The notes: generated from the sequence alone by a model not told the origin. Positions 9,145 to 19,346 are shown, numbered from the stretch's first letter. The stretch is DNA of 64,000 nucleotides from Methanofollis sp. (GCF_028702905.1 NZ_JAQVNX010000001.1:1-64000); one strand, 5' to 3'. Made by a program: numbers and translations.

Positions 9145-9660
9145 ATGAAACTCGTACTCGCCATTGCACCGGATAGATTCCGCGATGAAGAACTCTTCGT
9201 CCCGCAGAAGGCATGCACCGTGGCCAGCGTGGAGACCGTCATCGCCTCGACAAAGACCGGCACCTGCGAAGGGATGCTCGGCGGTGCGGCCGAAGCGACG
9301 GTGACTTTTGCAGAGGTCGCACATGAGGCGTATGACGGGATCGTCATCGCCGGCGGCATCGGGTCTCAGGACTTTCTCTGGGGCAACAACGACCTGATCG
9401 GGCTCGTGCAGGCCTTCGCCGCCGAGGGCAAGGTCGTCGCCGCGATCTGTCTCTCCCCGGTCGTCCTCGCCCGTGCAGGCGTGCTAAAGGGCAAGAAAGC
9501 GACCGTCTTCAACAGCCCGAGATCGGCCAGCGAGATCAGACAGGGCGGCGCGACGCTCACGGACGAGGCCGTCGTTGTCGACGGGCAGGTCGTCACGGCA
9601 AACGGCCCCTTTGCCTCGGAGGCATTCGCCGCAGCGATCCTTTCCCTCCTCTCCCCCTGA
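9145..9660 (+). CDS. DJ-1/PfpI family protein
   Basis: This 171-residue protein has the DJ-1/PfpI glutamine-amidotransferase-like fold: an N-terminal strand MKLVLAIAP, an acidic stretch DEELFVP, the glycine-rich GIVIAGGIGSQ, and the nucleophile elbow AAICLSPVVLA with the conserved cysteine. Family members act as proteases, glyoxalases or deglycase/stress proteins. The usual histidine after the cysteine is replaced by leucine, so activity is uncertain. The ATG at 9145 starts exactly at the first strand; upstream in-frame codons have no homology-like features. It is monocistronic, followed by a 205-bp gap. Confidence 0.82.
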   Translation: MKLVLAIAPDRFRDEELFVPQKACTVASVETVIASTKTGTCEGMLGGAAEATVTFAEVAHEAYDGIVIAGGIGSQDFLWGNNDLIGLVQAFAAEGKVVAAICLSPVVLARAGVLKGKKATVFNSPRSASEIRQGGATLTDEAVVVDGQVVTANGPFASEAFAAAILSLLSP

Positions 9661-9865
9661 AGACCTCTTTTTTCCCTCCCGCACACCGCATCCAAAAGAC
9701 AAAAGCGCGTGAGAGACGGTTCTCGACACAGATCCAGGAAGAGAAACGGCGCAACAGTGGATACTCTCTGCAATAAAGATAGGGGTGGCGGCAAATGGAA
9801 AATACATAACCATTATAAGTGCTGATGGCTACCTCGTCAATAAGGGACGTGGGAGCGGATAGACT

Positions 9866-12800
9866 GTGGAGAGTTCGAATATCGACCGTCTGGAGTCAGG
9901 AATTTCCCACCTGCTCCTGACGATGGACCGTTCGGGGGACGGCATCCTCATCAGCGATCAGGAGAGGACGATCATCTATGCCAACGAGACTTTCGGCCGT
10001 ATTTTTGGGTTCTCTCCAGATGAACTCGTCGGGAGAGACGTCATGGAGGTCATGGAATCAGAACTCTCTCCCCTCTTTGAGGAACCAGAGTCTTTCAGGG
10101 TCAGGATCGAGGCAGTCTACCGGAAGGCCCGAGAGTGCCGGGAGCCTGAGTTGCCCTTGCGCGGCGTCGGGTCACGGTGGATCACCTACTCCAGCCATGT
10201 CGTCTCCGGGAGTGCACTGCAGGGCCTGAGACTCGACATCTTCCGCGAGATCACCGGGATCAAACAGGCCGAGGAGACACTCCTCCAGAATGAAAAGAGG
10301 CTGAAAAACCTGACCACAGCCTGCGGCATCTGTACCTGCACGACCGGGCCCGACCTTGCGGTCGTCACGGCCGACGAGACGTTCTGTGAGATGACAGGCA
10401 CCAGAAAGGAGACTGTCCGCGGGAAGAACATAAGGGAACTCCTGCCCGGCATGGCGGCATCCGAAGTGGGCGCACGCCTCGGCGAACTCTCCGCAGCGCA
10501 GCCGACGGCCGTGGTCCCCTCGCCCGGCGGAGTATGGAGGCTCTGCGGCACCTTCTTCCCGGACGGCTCGCTCTCAGAGGTCCAGTGGGCATGGTGCGGG
10601 GAGAGGGAGATGTCCCGCGCCGCAGGCGGCGCAGGTACGGACGCGTGGCCATCCTGCCTCTCCGCCCTTGCCGCCCTCTGTATCGACGGAACGCGGGAGA
10701 TCGGAGACGTCCTTGCAGGGGCCGCGCGCCTGGTGCTGGAGGCGGCACCCTGGTGTTCCTGGATCGGGATAGAGGCCCCGGGCATCTCCCCTGCCGAGGC
10801 GGGGCACCGGAAAAAGAAAGATACAGAGACGATCATTCCCATCCCTCCCGGCAGGGACGGGGGGAAACTCCGTATCAGGCACGCGGCAGAAGAGGCCGTG
10901 CCCTCAGGCGGGGACGCCTTCCTCCGCGCCGTCAGCGGAGTGATCGGGGTGTACCTCGGTGAGCAGACGGCGCTGGAGGCGGCGCAGCAGTCAGAGGTCA
11001 CCTACCAGACACTCCTTGAGACCACCGGGACCGCTACCTTCCTTCTCGACAACGGGGGGACTATCGTCAGGATGAACGCCGAGTTCGAGCGTCTCTTCGG
11101 GTATAATGCCAACGATCTCAGGAACGGCTTCATGTGGACCTCCTGCGTCGACGAGGAAGACCGCCAGATGGTCAGACACTTCCACCAACTCAGGCGCAGC
11201 GGGGCCGGGGACATACCGAAGTCCTACGAATGCCGGACATATGCAAAAGACGGCACCCCGAGAGATATGATCGTCAATGTCTCCCTCATCCCGGGGACAC
11301 AATACTCCATCATATCTCTCGTCGACATCACCGAGCAGAACGAGACCGAGGTCGAACTCAGGGAGAGCGAGCACCGCTATCAGCTGATCGCCGAGAACGC
11401 TACCGACGTCATATTCACCCTTGACCCTGACCTCAGGTTCACCTATGTGAGCCCGTCGACCGAACGTCTCCTGGGTTGGCCTTCCGCAGGGCTGGTTGAC
11501 CACCCGGTGACCGACTGCTTCGCTGCGGGCGACGGCGACGTCTTCTCCGGGGCTGCATGCGAGATCCTGACGGCCGCAGACGACGGGGAACCCCTCTCGC
11601 GCGTCATGGAACTGGAGGCACACCGTCCCAACGGCAGTCAGGTCTGGGTGGAAGTGCGGATCAATACCCTGCGTGCAGGTGACGGGTCGCCGGTCGGGGT
11701 TATGGGCGTCATTCGCGATATCAGTGAACGTAAACACGCCGAAGAAAGGGAGATCCAGTACGTCAGAGAACTCTCCTTCCTTTCCAGTGCGGCCATGGGA
11801 TTCGTCGAATTGCCGCCTGAGGAGGAGATCTACCGCTATATCGCGGACCGCCTCTGCAGTCTCCTCGAAGGATCCCTCGCCATAGTCTCCCGGTACGACG
11901 ACCTGGACACGACCCTCACCGTGCGGGCGATCTCCGGTATCGACGAGGACCACTCCCCCCGCCTCTACTCCCTGGCACGCAGTTGCAGGGGCATGACCGT
12001 CTCCGTACCGGCCGACCTCATCGAAGACCTCGGCAGGGGCGTGGTCCTGCCGCTGGAAGGAAGAGGGAAGTCTGAACTCCTCGCCGGACCGGTCGGTACG
12101 ATTGTCGATACCTTCGCAAAAGGCACCGGCAGGAAAGAATATGTCATGGGGATTGCACGGGGCGACGAACTCTTCGGCTGTGTGGTCGTCGTTCTCAGGG
12201 ATGAGGTCTGTCTGGAATCGGTCTCGACGATCGAGACCTTCGCCCACCTCTCCTCTGTGGCGCTCCAGCGGCGGCGTCTCGAGGTCGAACTCGAATCAAC
12301 AAAGTCGCGTCTCCAGCACATCCTCTCCTCAAGCCCGGTGGCGATCTTCTCGGCAGAACCCTCGACCACCGGACGCGGGATGGGCCCGATCACCTTTGTG
12401 ACCGAGAACATCACCGGCCTCATCGGTTTCGAGCCGCAGGAGATCCTCTTCGACTCCACGTTCTGGTCCACCTACATCCACCCTGCTGACCGTCCGCGCG
12501 TCCAGGGCGAGGAATATAGTGCACTCCTTGAGGAGGGAAAGCGGACCTTTGAGTACAGGATCAGGCACAAAGACGGGAAGTACCGCTGGGTCCACTCTGA
12601 AGTGCGGGTAATCCGCAACGAAGAAGGGAAGGCAGTCGAACTCATCGGGTCGGCGATCGACATCTCGGAGAGGAAGAGGATCGAAGAGGCCCTCAGGGTT
12701 ATGGACAGCGCCATCACCTCCTCGATCAACCCGATCATCATCACCGACCTCGAGGGCGACCTCGTCTTTGCAAACCACTCGGCCCTGAAACAATGGGACT

Positions 12801-15058
12801 ACGAGAACATCCAGAAAGTGGTTGGAAAGCCGCTCGACCGGTTCTGGACACAGAAAAAGCAGATCGCCGCGATCCTCGACCGCATCGACAGGAACGGCGG
12901 ATGGATGGGCGAACTGATCGGGAAGAAGAAGGGAGGAAAACGCTTCCATGCCAGCGTATCGGCAAACATGGTGACAGACGAGGAGAACGAACCTCTCTGC
13001 ATCATGCTCTCCTTCGCCGACATCACCGAGCGGATCGAGATCGAGGAGGAACTTGCGAAATACCGTACGCACCTCGAGGAACTCGTGCTTGAAAGGACCG
13101 AGAAACTGACCCGGGCAAATGAACTCCTCGGGCTGGAGATATCGGAGCGCAAACGTGCGGAAGAGCATGTAAGGGCGCTCAGTTCGTTCAGGGAGAGTGT
13201 CATCGAGAACGCCATGATGCTCCTCACCGTCATCGACGAGGAAGGGGACGTGAGCGTCTGGAACAAGGCGGCGGCCGAGATCACAGGGTTCGACCGGGAC
13301 GAGATGGTCGGAAAGCACATCGATAGGGTCTGGGAGACACTCATCCCGGACACCGTCTCCAGAGACGCCATCACGCACGACATATATGAGAGGCTCAACG
13401 CCTGTGGCCGGATCGAGAACATGGAGGTCTTGATCAGGGCGAAAAACGGTGAGACGAAAGTCCTCCTCTGGAATGGCCGCCTGGTTGAAAACAGCGGAAA
13501 GAGGGGGCTCGTCGCCCTCGCCGAGGACATCACGGTGCGCAAGCAGATGGAGGAGGAGATCAGGGCGAGCGAGGCGCGCTACCGCGGCGTGGTCGAGGAC
13601 CAGACAGAATGGATCTGCCGGTTCGGGTCTGATCTGCACCTCTCCTTCGTGAACGAGGCATGCTGCCACTCCTTCAGCCGCAGCAGGGACGAGATACTTG
13701 GATCCTCCGTCGCCGCACTCCTCCCCGAAGGCTGCGAGGACCTCCTCCCCCCCCTTGCCGGGCTTTTTGCAGGGGGCAGGCAGAGCGTCACCCTTGACGG
13801 CACTGCACGGAACCCGGAGGGAGACCTGCGGTGGCACCAGTGGACGCTGCGGGCCATCTTCACCCCGGACGGTGACGTCTCGGAGTACCAGGCCGTCGGC
13901 CGCGACATCACCGAGGTGAAAAAAGCCGAGGAGGAGTTTGTCCGGACAGAGAAACTCCTCTCCCTCTCCGAACTTGCCGGCGGGATCGCCCACGACTTCA
14001 ACAACATTCTCACCTCGATCATGGGCAATCTCAACCTCGCAAGGATGAAACTCTCCCCGGACGATTTCGTCTATCATCGCCTGACCGAGGCCGAGGCGGC
14101 GACGATGCGGGCGGGCGAGATCACGCGGCAACTCTTCAGCTTCTCCGACAGAACAGAACCCCGGAAAGACACGCTGGATGTCGCCGACATCATCCGTGAA
14201 GCGGCAAATTACGCCCTCCGCGGCTCGAAGAGCACCTGCAGGCTCGACCTCGGGCCCGGGCCGATGCCGGTGGACGCCGACCCGGCCCAGATCCTCCAGG
14301 TGCTTCAGGCACTGATCATCAATGCCGACCAGGCGATGTCCGGCGGCGGTGAAGTGACTGTCGGGGCAGAGGTCGTGGAGGTCTCCGGGAACGACCCCGT
14401 TCCTCTTCCGATAGGTTCGTACGTGCGGATCACGGTGAAAGACGAGGGTGTCGGCATCCAGAAGGAGCATCTGGGGCGGATCTTCGATCCCTATTTCACG
14501 ACCAAAAAGCATGGTTCCGGCCTCGGCCTTGCGGTCGCCCTGCCCATCATCAAGAATCACGGGGGCTGGATGGATGTGGCGTCCGAAACCGGCGCCGGGA
14601 CAACCTTCTCCCTTTATCTGCCATCATCAGCACATAATGTACGTGCAGAGATGAAGCCCGAAGTCATAACGTCAGGCAGGATTGGCTCGATCCTGCTGAT
14701 GGACGACGAAGCGGGTATTCTCGAAACCACCAGCGACATTCTCCGGCATCTCGGTTACACGGTGACGACGGCACAGGACGGCAAAGAAGCGGTGACGCGC
14801 TTTGAGGAGGCGCTGAAAGAGGGGAAGCCCTTCGACGGTGCCATCCTCGACCTGACCGTGCCCGGCAAGATGGGCGGTGAGGAGACCTTCACCCGCCTCC
14901 GCGAACTCGACCCGGCGGTGAAGGTGGTGGTATCGAGCGGCTACCTGAACGATCCGGTTGTCAGGAACCCGAAGAAGTTCGGGCTCTTCGGGAGTATCGG
15001 GAAGCCGTATCGGATCGATGAACTCTCCCGCGTGTTGCAGGAACTTCTCAACGCCTGA
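9866..15058 (+). CDS. Hybrid histidine kinase with about eight PAS domains, GAF regions and a receiver domain
   Basis: This 1730-residue soluble sensor starts at a GTG. Rough order: PAS (12-135), PAS (140-245), GAF-like (260-370), PAS (379-500), PAS (505-628), GAF-like (630-810), PAS (815-938), PAS (942-1060), coiled coil (1060-1110), PAS (1110-1235), PAS (1237-1355), HisKA with the phospho-histidine in GGIAHDFNN near 1375, HATPase with DEGVGI, FDPYFTTK and GSGLGLAV (1435-1590), and a receiver domain (1607-1729) with phospho-acceptor AILDLTVPG and a GKPYR lysine. No transmembrane segment is seen, so the signals are probably cytoplasmic (redox, haem or small ligands). A TATA-like CATTATAA is at 9811-9818. 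The gene ends 75 bp before the BrxD-family operon and may share control with it. Confidence 0.92.
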   Translation: MESSNIDRLESGISHLLLTMDRSGDGILISDQERTIIYANETFGRIFGFSPDELVGRDVMEVMESELSPLFEEPESFRVRIEAVYRKARECREPELPLRGVGSRWITYSSHVVSGSALQGLRLDIFREITGIKQAEETLLQNEKRLKNLTTACGICTCTTGPDLAVVTADETFCEMTGTRKETVRGKNIRELLPGMAASEVGARLGELSAAQPTAVVPSPGGVWRLCGTFFPDGSLSEVQWAWCGEREMSRAAGGAGTDAWPSCLSALAALCIDGTREIGDVLAGAARLVLEAAPWCSWIGIEAPGISPAEAGHRKKKDTETIIPIPPGRDGGKLRIRHAAEEAVPSGGDAFLRAVSGVIGVYLGEQTALEAAQQSEVTYQTLLETTGTATFLLDNGGTIVRMNAEFERLFGYNANDLRNGFMWTSCVDEEDRQMVRHFHQLRRSGAGDIPKSYECRTYAKDGTPRDMIVNVSLIPGTQYSIISLVDITEQNETEVELRESEHRYQLIAENATDVIFTLDPDLRFTYVSPSTERLLGWPSAGLVDHPVTDCFAAGDGDVFSGAACEILTAADDGEPLSRVMELEAHRPNGSQVWVEVRINTLRAGDGSPVGVMGVIRDISERKHAEEREIQYVRELSFLSSAAMGFVELPPEEEIYRYIADRLCSLLEGSLAIVSRYDDLDTTLTVRAISGIDEDHSPRLYSLARSCRGMTVSVPADLIEDLGRGVVLPLEGRGKSELLAGPVGTIVDTFAKGTGRKEYVMGIARGDELFGCVVVVLRDEVCLESVSTIETFAHLSSVALQRRRLEVELESTKSRLQHILSSSPVAIFSAEPSTTGRGMGPITFVTENITGLIGFEPQEILFDSTFWSTYIHPADRPRVQGEEYSALLEEGKRTFEYRIRHKDGKYRWVHSEVRVIRNEEGKAVELIGSAIDISERKRIEEALRVMDSAITSSINPIIITDLEGDLVFANHSALKQWDYENIQKVVGKPLDRFWTQKKQIAAILDRIDRNGGWMGELIGKKKGGKRFHASVSANMVTDEENEPLCIMLSFADITERIEIEEELAKYRTHLEELVLERTEKLTRANELLGLEISERKRAEEHVRALSSFRESVIENAMMLLTVIDEEGDVSVWNKAAAEITGFDRDEMVGKHIDRVWETLIPDTVSRDAITHDIYERLNACGRIENMEVLIRAKNGETKVLLWNGRLVENSGKRGLVALAEDITVRKQMEEEIRASEARYRGVVEDQTEWICRFGSDLHLSFVNEACCHSFSRSRDEILGSSVAALLPEGCEDLLPPLAGLFAGGRQSVTLDGTARNPEGDLRWHQWTLRAIFTPDGDVSEYQAVGRDITEVKKAEEEFVRTEKLLSLSELAGGIAHDFNNILTSIMGNLNLARMKLSPDDFVYHRLTEAEAATMRAGEITRQLFSFSDRTEPRKDTLDVADIIREAANYALRGSKSTCRLDLGPGPMPVDADPAQILQVLQALIINADQAMSGGGEVTVGAEVVEVSGNDPVPLPIGSYVRITVKDEGVGIQKEHLGRIFDPYFTTKKHGSGLGLAVALPIIKNHGGWMDVASETGAGTTFSLYLPSSAHNVRAEMKPEVITSGRIGSILLMDDEAGILETTSDILRHLGYTVTTAQDGKEAVTRFEEALKEGKPFDGAILDLTVPGKMGGEETFTRLRELDPAVKVVVSSGYLNDPVVRNPKKFGLFGSIGKPYRIDELSRVLQELLNA

Positions 15059-15133
15059 GCGTCTGGTGCCGGGAGAGTTAGACTTTTTTCACTACCCTTA
15101 TTGGGGCGTGCGGTGAAGTACTCGCAACCACGC

Positions 15134-16945
15134 ATGACCGATCAACCACCAGCCGATGCCGGGAAGGAAGCCTTCGCCCTCTATGAGGCAGGGAAGTACA
15201 GGGAGTCGATCGACCTGTGCACGTGCCTTCTGAAAGGCTCAGACGACTCTTCCCTCGCCATACTCCTCGCTACAAACCTCTTTGCCCTCGGTGAATACAA
15301 CGAAGCCGAGGCACACCTCAGGGACCTCCTCAGGAAGATGCCCGAGTCCTCGTACCTCCACAGTTTTCTTGGCCGGGTGCTCTCGGCGCGGGGGGACGGG
15401 CGGGCGGTCGCCGCCTATGCAAGGGCGGTTCAACTCGACCCGGCAAATGAAGAGGCTCTCAGGGCCTACGCGGCATATTTCTCCGGGAAACGCGATCAGA
15501 TGTCGGCCGTTCCGATCCTCTCCGCGCTCGCGCGGGTCTCGGGAAAGAAGGAGGATGCCCGCGCCCTGATCCGCGCCCTCATCGAGTGCGGCAGGGGAGA
15601 GGAAGCGCTCTCGGCCTATCAGGAACTCCTCGGCGGGACCGATGCCGATGCCGAGTACATCGATGCCCTGATGGTCGCCGGGCGGCACCGGGACGCCGCG
15701 GCGGCATCGGTCGAGACCTTCAGGAGGACAGGAGACTCGGCGTTCCTGCGGCAGTACCTCGCCGCCCTCTCTGCCTTCGACCGGCTGGCGGCCCTGAAGA
15801 TCTTTCCCCGGTACCTCGGGGACACATCCGACAACGACCTTCTCTTTGACTATGTCCTCCTGCTCAAGTCTGAGGGGAGGTGCCGCGAGGCTCTGGAAGC
15901 CTGCGAACGCCTCCTCGCCCGGAGCCCTCATCCGATCTACCAGCTCGTCGCCTGCGAACTCATCGCGGCGACAGGGCAGACCGAGCTCGCACGGGAGTGC
16001 TACGAGGCATTGATCAGGGGCGGGGTTGCCGGGATGGACGATCCCGAGACCCTGGAGATGTCTGTCGCCGCCTACGAACAGTTTCTCAGGAAGGCGTATT
16101 CTCCGGAGACCGTGCCGGCGTGCTACCTGGAGACTGTCTCCCGTGACCCGAACGTCGTCAGCCTTACGAGGACGGGTATTTTCTATGCCTCTTTCGGTGA
16201 CATGGAGGCGGCGCGGGACTGGCTGTACCGGGCATACAGGCTCGACTTCCTCAATGGCGGGATCGAATATGCCCGGTTTCTGGCGCGGCAGGGCGAGACG
16301 CGGGAGTGCGAGAAGATCCTCATCCATATTCTCACGAACACCCGGAGGACTGCCGACCTCGTGAAAGTGGCCGAGGCCGTCATCGGCGGAGACGAGGGTG
16401 GTGCAGGGAGGAGGAGGCTCCTCGACGCACTTGTCAGGAGGTTCTCGACCGAGACCGGCCACCTCGGCCCCGAGGGGACCGAGATCTTCGCACGGGTCTG
16501 CCTCTGTGCGGCCAGGGTGGCGCTGGACACAGGGGACTATGTGCGCTGCAAGGAGTACTGCCTCCACGGTCTGGACCTCTCCCGCACCTGCACGGACGCC
16601 TTCTTCGATGTCGTCAGGCGGTGCAAGGAGGCGACTGTCGCCGAACTGCCTGTTTTTCCCTTTGATGGTGAAGGTGAGGGTGCCCGAGCGGCCAGAGCCG
16701 ACCGGAGCAAAAACGATGTCGAAGAGCCCGACCTCGGTCTCGACGAACGCGAAACAGCGCTGGTCGCCTTTTTACGCCAGCACCGCGAGACCAATGAGGA
16801 AGAACTCCGCAAGGTGCTCGGCACCCGCCGGGTGAGCGGTGTGGTCAATCGCCTGATCAAAAAAGTGAACGATGCCGGTCTCCCCCTGATCGAGAAACAG
16901 GGCCAGGGCGAGCACGGCGAGATATATGTCTACTGCGGGAAGTGA
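15134..16945 (+). CDS. TPR-repeat protein with C-terminal winged-helix domain
   Basis: The first ~480 residues are helical TPR-like repeats (for example ALYEAGKYRESIDLC, NLFALGEYNEAEAHLR, YARAVQLDPANEEAL), which usually form a protein-binding scaffold. Residues ~540-603 form a winged-helix-like domain: LDERETALVAFLRQH, EEELRKVLGTRRVSGVVNRL and a wing ending in GEIYVYCGK, suggesting DNA binding. Between them lies a charged linker. I chose the ATG at 15134; a TTG at 15101 and a GTG at 15113 are alternatives. The stop is 4 nt before the BrxD-family ATPase start, so the two are almost certainly co-translated. I know no named family with this architecture; the role is inferred from its neighbours. 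Confidence 0.8.
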   Translation: MTDQPPADAGKEAFALYEAGKYRESIDLCTCLLKGSDDSSLAILLATNLFALGEYNEAEAHLRDLLRKMPESSYLHSFLGRVLSARGDGRAVAAYARAVQLDPANEEALRAYAAYFSGKRDQMSAVPILSALARVSGKKEDARALIRALIECGRGEEALSAYQELLGGTDADAEYIDALMVAGRHRDAAAASVETFRRTGDSAFLRQYLAALSAFDRLAALKIFPRYLGDTSDNDLLFDYVLLLKSEGRCREALEACERLLARSPHPIYQLVACELIAATGQTELARECYEALIRGGVAGMDDPETLEMSVAAYEQFLRKAYSPETVPACYLETVSRDPNVVSLTRTGIFYASFGDMEAARDWLYRAYRLDFLNGGIEYARFLARQGETRECEKILIHILTNTRRTADLVKVAEAVIGGDEGGAGRRRLLDALVRRFSTETGHLGPEGTEIFARVCLCAARVALDTGDYVRCKEYCLHGLDLSRTCTDAFFDVVRRCKEATVAELPVFPFDGEGEGARAARADRSKNDVEEPDLGLDERETALVAFLRQHRETNEEELRKVLGTRRVSGVVNRLIKKVNDAGLPLIEKQGQGEHGEIYVYCGK

Positions 16946-16949
16946 GTTA

Positions 16950-18227
16950 ATGGACGGGAGAAAGACAGAGAGCATAGGAATCATCAATGCGCTCAGGCGC
17001 GGGACTGTGCCCGCATCAGGGCTGGAACGTCTTGCCGTCGGGCTTTCGGTGGAGGAAGAGGTGATCGGCAGACAACTTGACTTCGCCGCATCGGGAGGGG
17101 CCGACATAAAATTCGTCTGCGGAGATTACGGGAGCGGGAAGACATTTCTCGTGGCGCGGGCACTGGAGATCGCACGGGAGAAGACGTTTGTCACCGCGCA
17201 TGTGATGATCTCGGCAGACACTCCTCTCCACAAGCAGAGCGCGCTGTACTACCGGATCCTCTCGTCTCTCAGGACCGCGGAGCACGAGAACGCCCTCAAA
17301 GAGATCGTGGACGACTGGATCTTCGCGATCGAGGAGAGGATCATCGAGGTCGAAGGGGTCTCCGAGGAGGACGAGGCCCTGAAGACCGGGACGGTGGAGA
17401 GGATCGAGGCAGCCCTTGCCGACATCTCGACGGTGAACCCGGCCCTTGCCGCGGCGCTCAGGGTCTACTACACGGCAAACTGCGCCGGGGACTTCCCTCT
17501 CGCGCAGGCGGCGCTCGGCTGGCTCTCGGGCGAGCCCCATGTGGGGCGGAGGTTTCGGCAGGCGGCAGGCGTGAAGGGCGAGGTGGACGAGGTCTCGGCG
17601 CTCGTCTTTCTGCGGGGCTTTATGCGGATCATCAGGGCGGCCGGGTATGCCGGACTCGCGGTGGCGGTGGACGAGGTCGAGACGGTGCAGGCCCTGCCCT
17701 CGAACCTGCGGGCGAAGGGCTACGGCAACCTCCGCCAGATCGTCGACGCCGTCGACAGGGGGGAGATGCCGCACTGCTACTTCCTCTTCACCGGAACCCC
17801 GGCCTTCTTCGAGGGGTCGAAGGGGATACGCTCGCTGCCGCCCCTGTACGACCGCCTGAAGATCGTGGGCGCCGACGACTATGCCAACCCCCTCCAGGCC
17901 CAGATCCGCCTCCGGCCCTTCGACCTGCAGAAACTGGAAGAGGCGGCTCTGAAGGTCTGCGAGGTCTATGCCGACGCCGCCGCACCGGTGGACAGGAACC
18001 GCGTCTCCCACCGCTTTATGCAGGGGATGATCGACCGCGTCACCACGGGGTTCGGCGGGAGGGTGGACGTCATCCCCCGCATCTTCCTCCGCGAGTTCGT
18101 GGATGTGCTGGACAAGTGCGGGCTGTACGCGGAGTACGACCCCGCGGCCGCGTATGCCTTCGACAGGGAGAGGGTGAAGGGCGACCTGAAGGAGGAGGAA
18201 GAGGCGGTGCTTGAGGTGGAGTTCTAA
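16950..18227 (+). CDS. BrxD-family (DUF2791) P-loop ATPase
   Basis: The 425-residue protein has the hallmarks of BrxD/DUF2791 ATPases: an N-terminal INALRRGTVPASGLERLAVG, Walker A CGDYGSGKTFL (GDYGSGKT at 58-65), SADTPLHK after the next strand, Walker B AVAVDEVE near 237-244, and the sensor-like LFTGTPAFFEG followed by PPLYDRL. BrxD is known from type 2 BREX phage-defence islands, but no pglX, pglZ, brxA or brxC-like gene lies here. The ATG at 16950 follows an AGTGAG ribosome site; an in-frame ATG at 16926 would overlap the upstream gene. The downstream OB-HD gene overlaps its stop by 1 nt. Likely an ATP-driven DNA-associated switch or loader; the function is inferred. Confidence 0.85.
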   Translation: MDGRKTESIGIINALRRGTVPASGLERLAVGLSVEEEVIGRQLDFAASGGADIKFVCGDYGSGKTFLVARALEIAREKTFVTAHVMISADTPLHKQSALYYRILSSLRTAEHENALKEIVDDWIFAIEERIIEVEGVSEEDEALKTGTVERIEAALADISTVNPALAAALRVYYTANCAGDFPLAQAALGWLSGEPHVGRRFRQAAGVKGEVDEVSALVFLRGFMRIIRAAGYAGLAVAVDEVETVQALPSNLRAKGYGNLRQIVDAVDRGEMPHCYFLFTGTPAFFEGSKGIRSLPPLYDRLKIVGADDYANPLQAQIRLRPFDLQKLEEAALKVCEVYADAAAPVDRNRVSHRFMQGMIDRVTTGFGGRVDVIPRIFLREFVDVLDKCGLYAEYDPAAAYAFDRERVKGDLKEEEEAVLEVEF

Positions 18228-19177
18228 TGGCCAACCGGAAGGAAACCTTTGTCGGGGATATCGCCGACGGGGACGAGGTCGACGAGATCTTTCTCCTCAG
18301 GTCTGCCGAGGTGAAGCAGAAGAGGGATGGAAGTCCCTATATCCTGGCGCAGGTCGCCGACAGGAGCGGGTCCCTCGCCTGCAACATCTGGGGCGTGCAG
18401 GGATGCGGCGAGGCCGTTTCTGCGGCGGCAGAAAAACTGACTGTCGGGGCCGTCTACCGCATCCGCGGCCTTGCAAAGGCCTACAACGGTGCGGTCCAGG
18501 TCTCGGTGAACGAGGGGATCGCCGACCTTGCGGAGGTGCCGCCCGAAGAGGTCTCTGCGGCGGACTTCGTCTGTGCGCCGGTGGACGAGGCCGAACTGAA
18601 GAGCGGCGTGCTGGCGATGGCCAGCGATATCGCCGACGGCGCACTGCGGGACCTGGTGCTCGAAGCGATCGCCGGCGCGGACGGGTTCTTCATGAAACCT
18701 GCCGCAAAGTCGAGGCACCACGAGTACCGCGGCGGTCTTGCCGGGCACACCCTGGAGACGGCCAGGATCGCGGCGGCGTCCTGCGATGCCGCCTGTATCC
18801 CTATGGACCGCGACCTCGTCGTCGCCGGGGCGCTCCTCCACGACATCGGGAAGGCATTCTGCTTCGACGAGGCCGGCCTTGCCTTCACGGCGAGACCGGA
18901 GTACGACCTTGTCGGCCATGTCACCATCGGCGTCTCCTATCTTACCCGGTTCCGCGGCCGCATCCCGGAGGAAAGATTTTCCCACCTCCTCCATATTGTC
19001 CAGGCCCACCACGGCCCCCACGGCGAGGTGCACTGCCACACGCCGGAGGCATGGGCCGTCCACCTGGCGGACCTGACGAGCGCCACCCTGCGGGAGGCGG
19101 CCGACGACCAGAAGGAGGCCGAACCCGGTACCCGGAAGAACGGGTGGCGGAGCGGCGGCCCGGTCTGGCGGTTCTGA
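18227..19177 (+). CDS. OB-fold plus HD-domain protein (YhaM-like 3'-5' exoribonuclease family)
   Basis: The 316-residue protein joins an N-terminal OB-fold nucleic-acid-binding domain (about 5-95; LRSAEVKQKRDGSPYILAQV, SGSLACNIWG) to an HD phosphohydrolase domain. Metal-binding residues include HHEYRGGLAGHTLE, the HD pair in LLHDIGKAF near 204, GHVTIGV, and AHHGPHG. This matches the YhaM family, which degrades single-stranded RNA or DNA from the 3' end in bacteria. TAATG overlap with the ATPase gene shows tight coupling. In this operon it is the likely effector nuclease, but substrate and role are inferred. Confidence 0.85.
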   Translation: MANRKETFVGDIADGDEVDEIFLLRSAEVKQKRDGSPYILAQVADRSGSLACNIWGVQGCGEAVSAAAEKLTVGAVYRIRGLAKAYNGAVQVSVNEGIADLAEVPPEEVSAADFVCAPVDEAELKSGVLAMASDIADGALRDLVLEAIAGADGFFMKPAAKSRHHEYRGGLAGHTLETARIAAASCDAACIPMDRDLVVAGALLHDIGKAFCFDEAGLAFTARPEYDLVGHVTIGVSYLTRFRGRIPEERFSHLLHIVQAHHGPHGEVHCHTPEAWAVHLADLTSATLREAADDQKEAEPGTRKNGWRSGGPVWRF

Positions 19178-19346
19178 AAGGTTTCTATCTGACCCTTCCA
19201 AACGTGAAGGGTTCGAGAGGACGACAAAAGGGAGTCGAGAAAAGGGAGAAAATCAAACCGGCCGCACCCGCCACCAGCGCTCCGGACAAAGAACTCTCCA
19301 GAGCCATCCCATTCTTTTTGAGCCCTGTGAGGGCCTGCCCCGCGGT

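Noticed and set aside
12329..14560. A 743-codon open frame antisense to the large histidine kinase.
   Set aside because: The kinase frame is full of PAS, HisKA and HATPase motifs; long antisense frames are expected in GC-rich genes with G/C third positions.
15134..19177. A complete BREX or DISARM island was considered around the BrxD-family ATPase.
   Set aside because: No methylase (PglX), PglZ phosphatase, BrxA/B, helicase or PLD gene lies in the surrounding 10 kb on either side.
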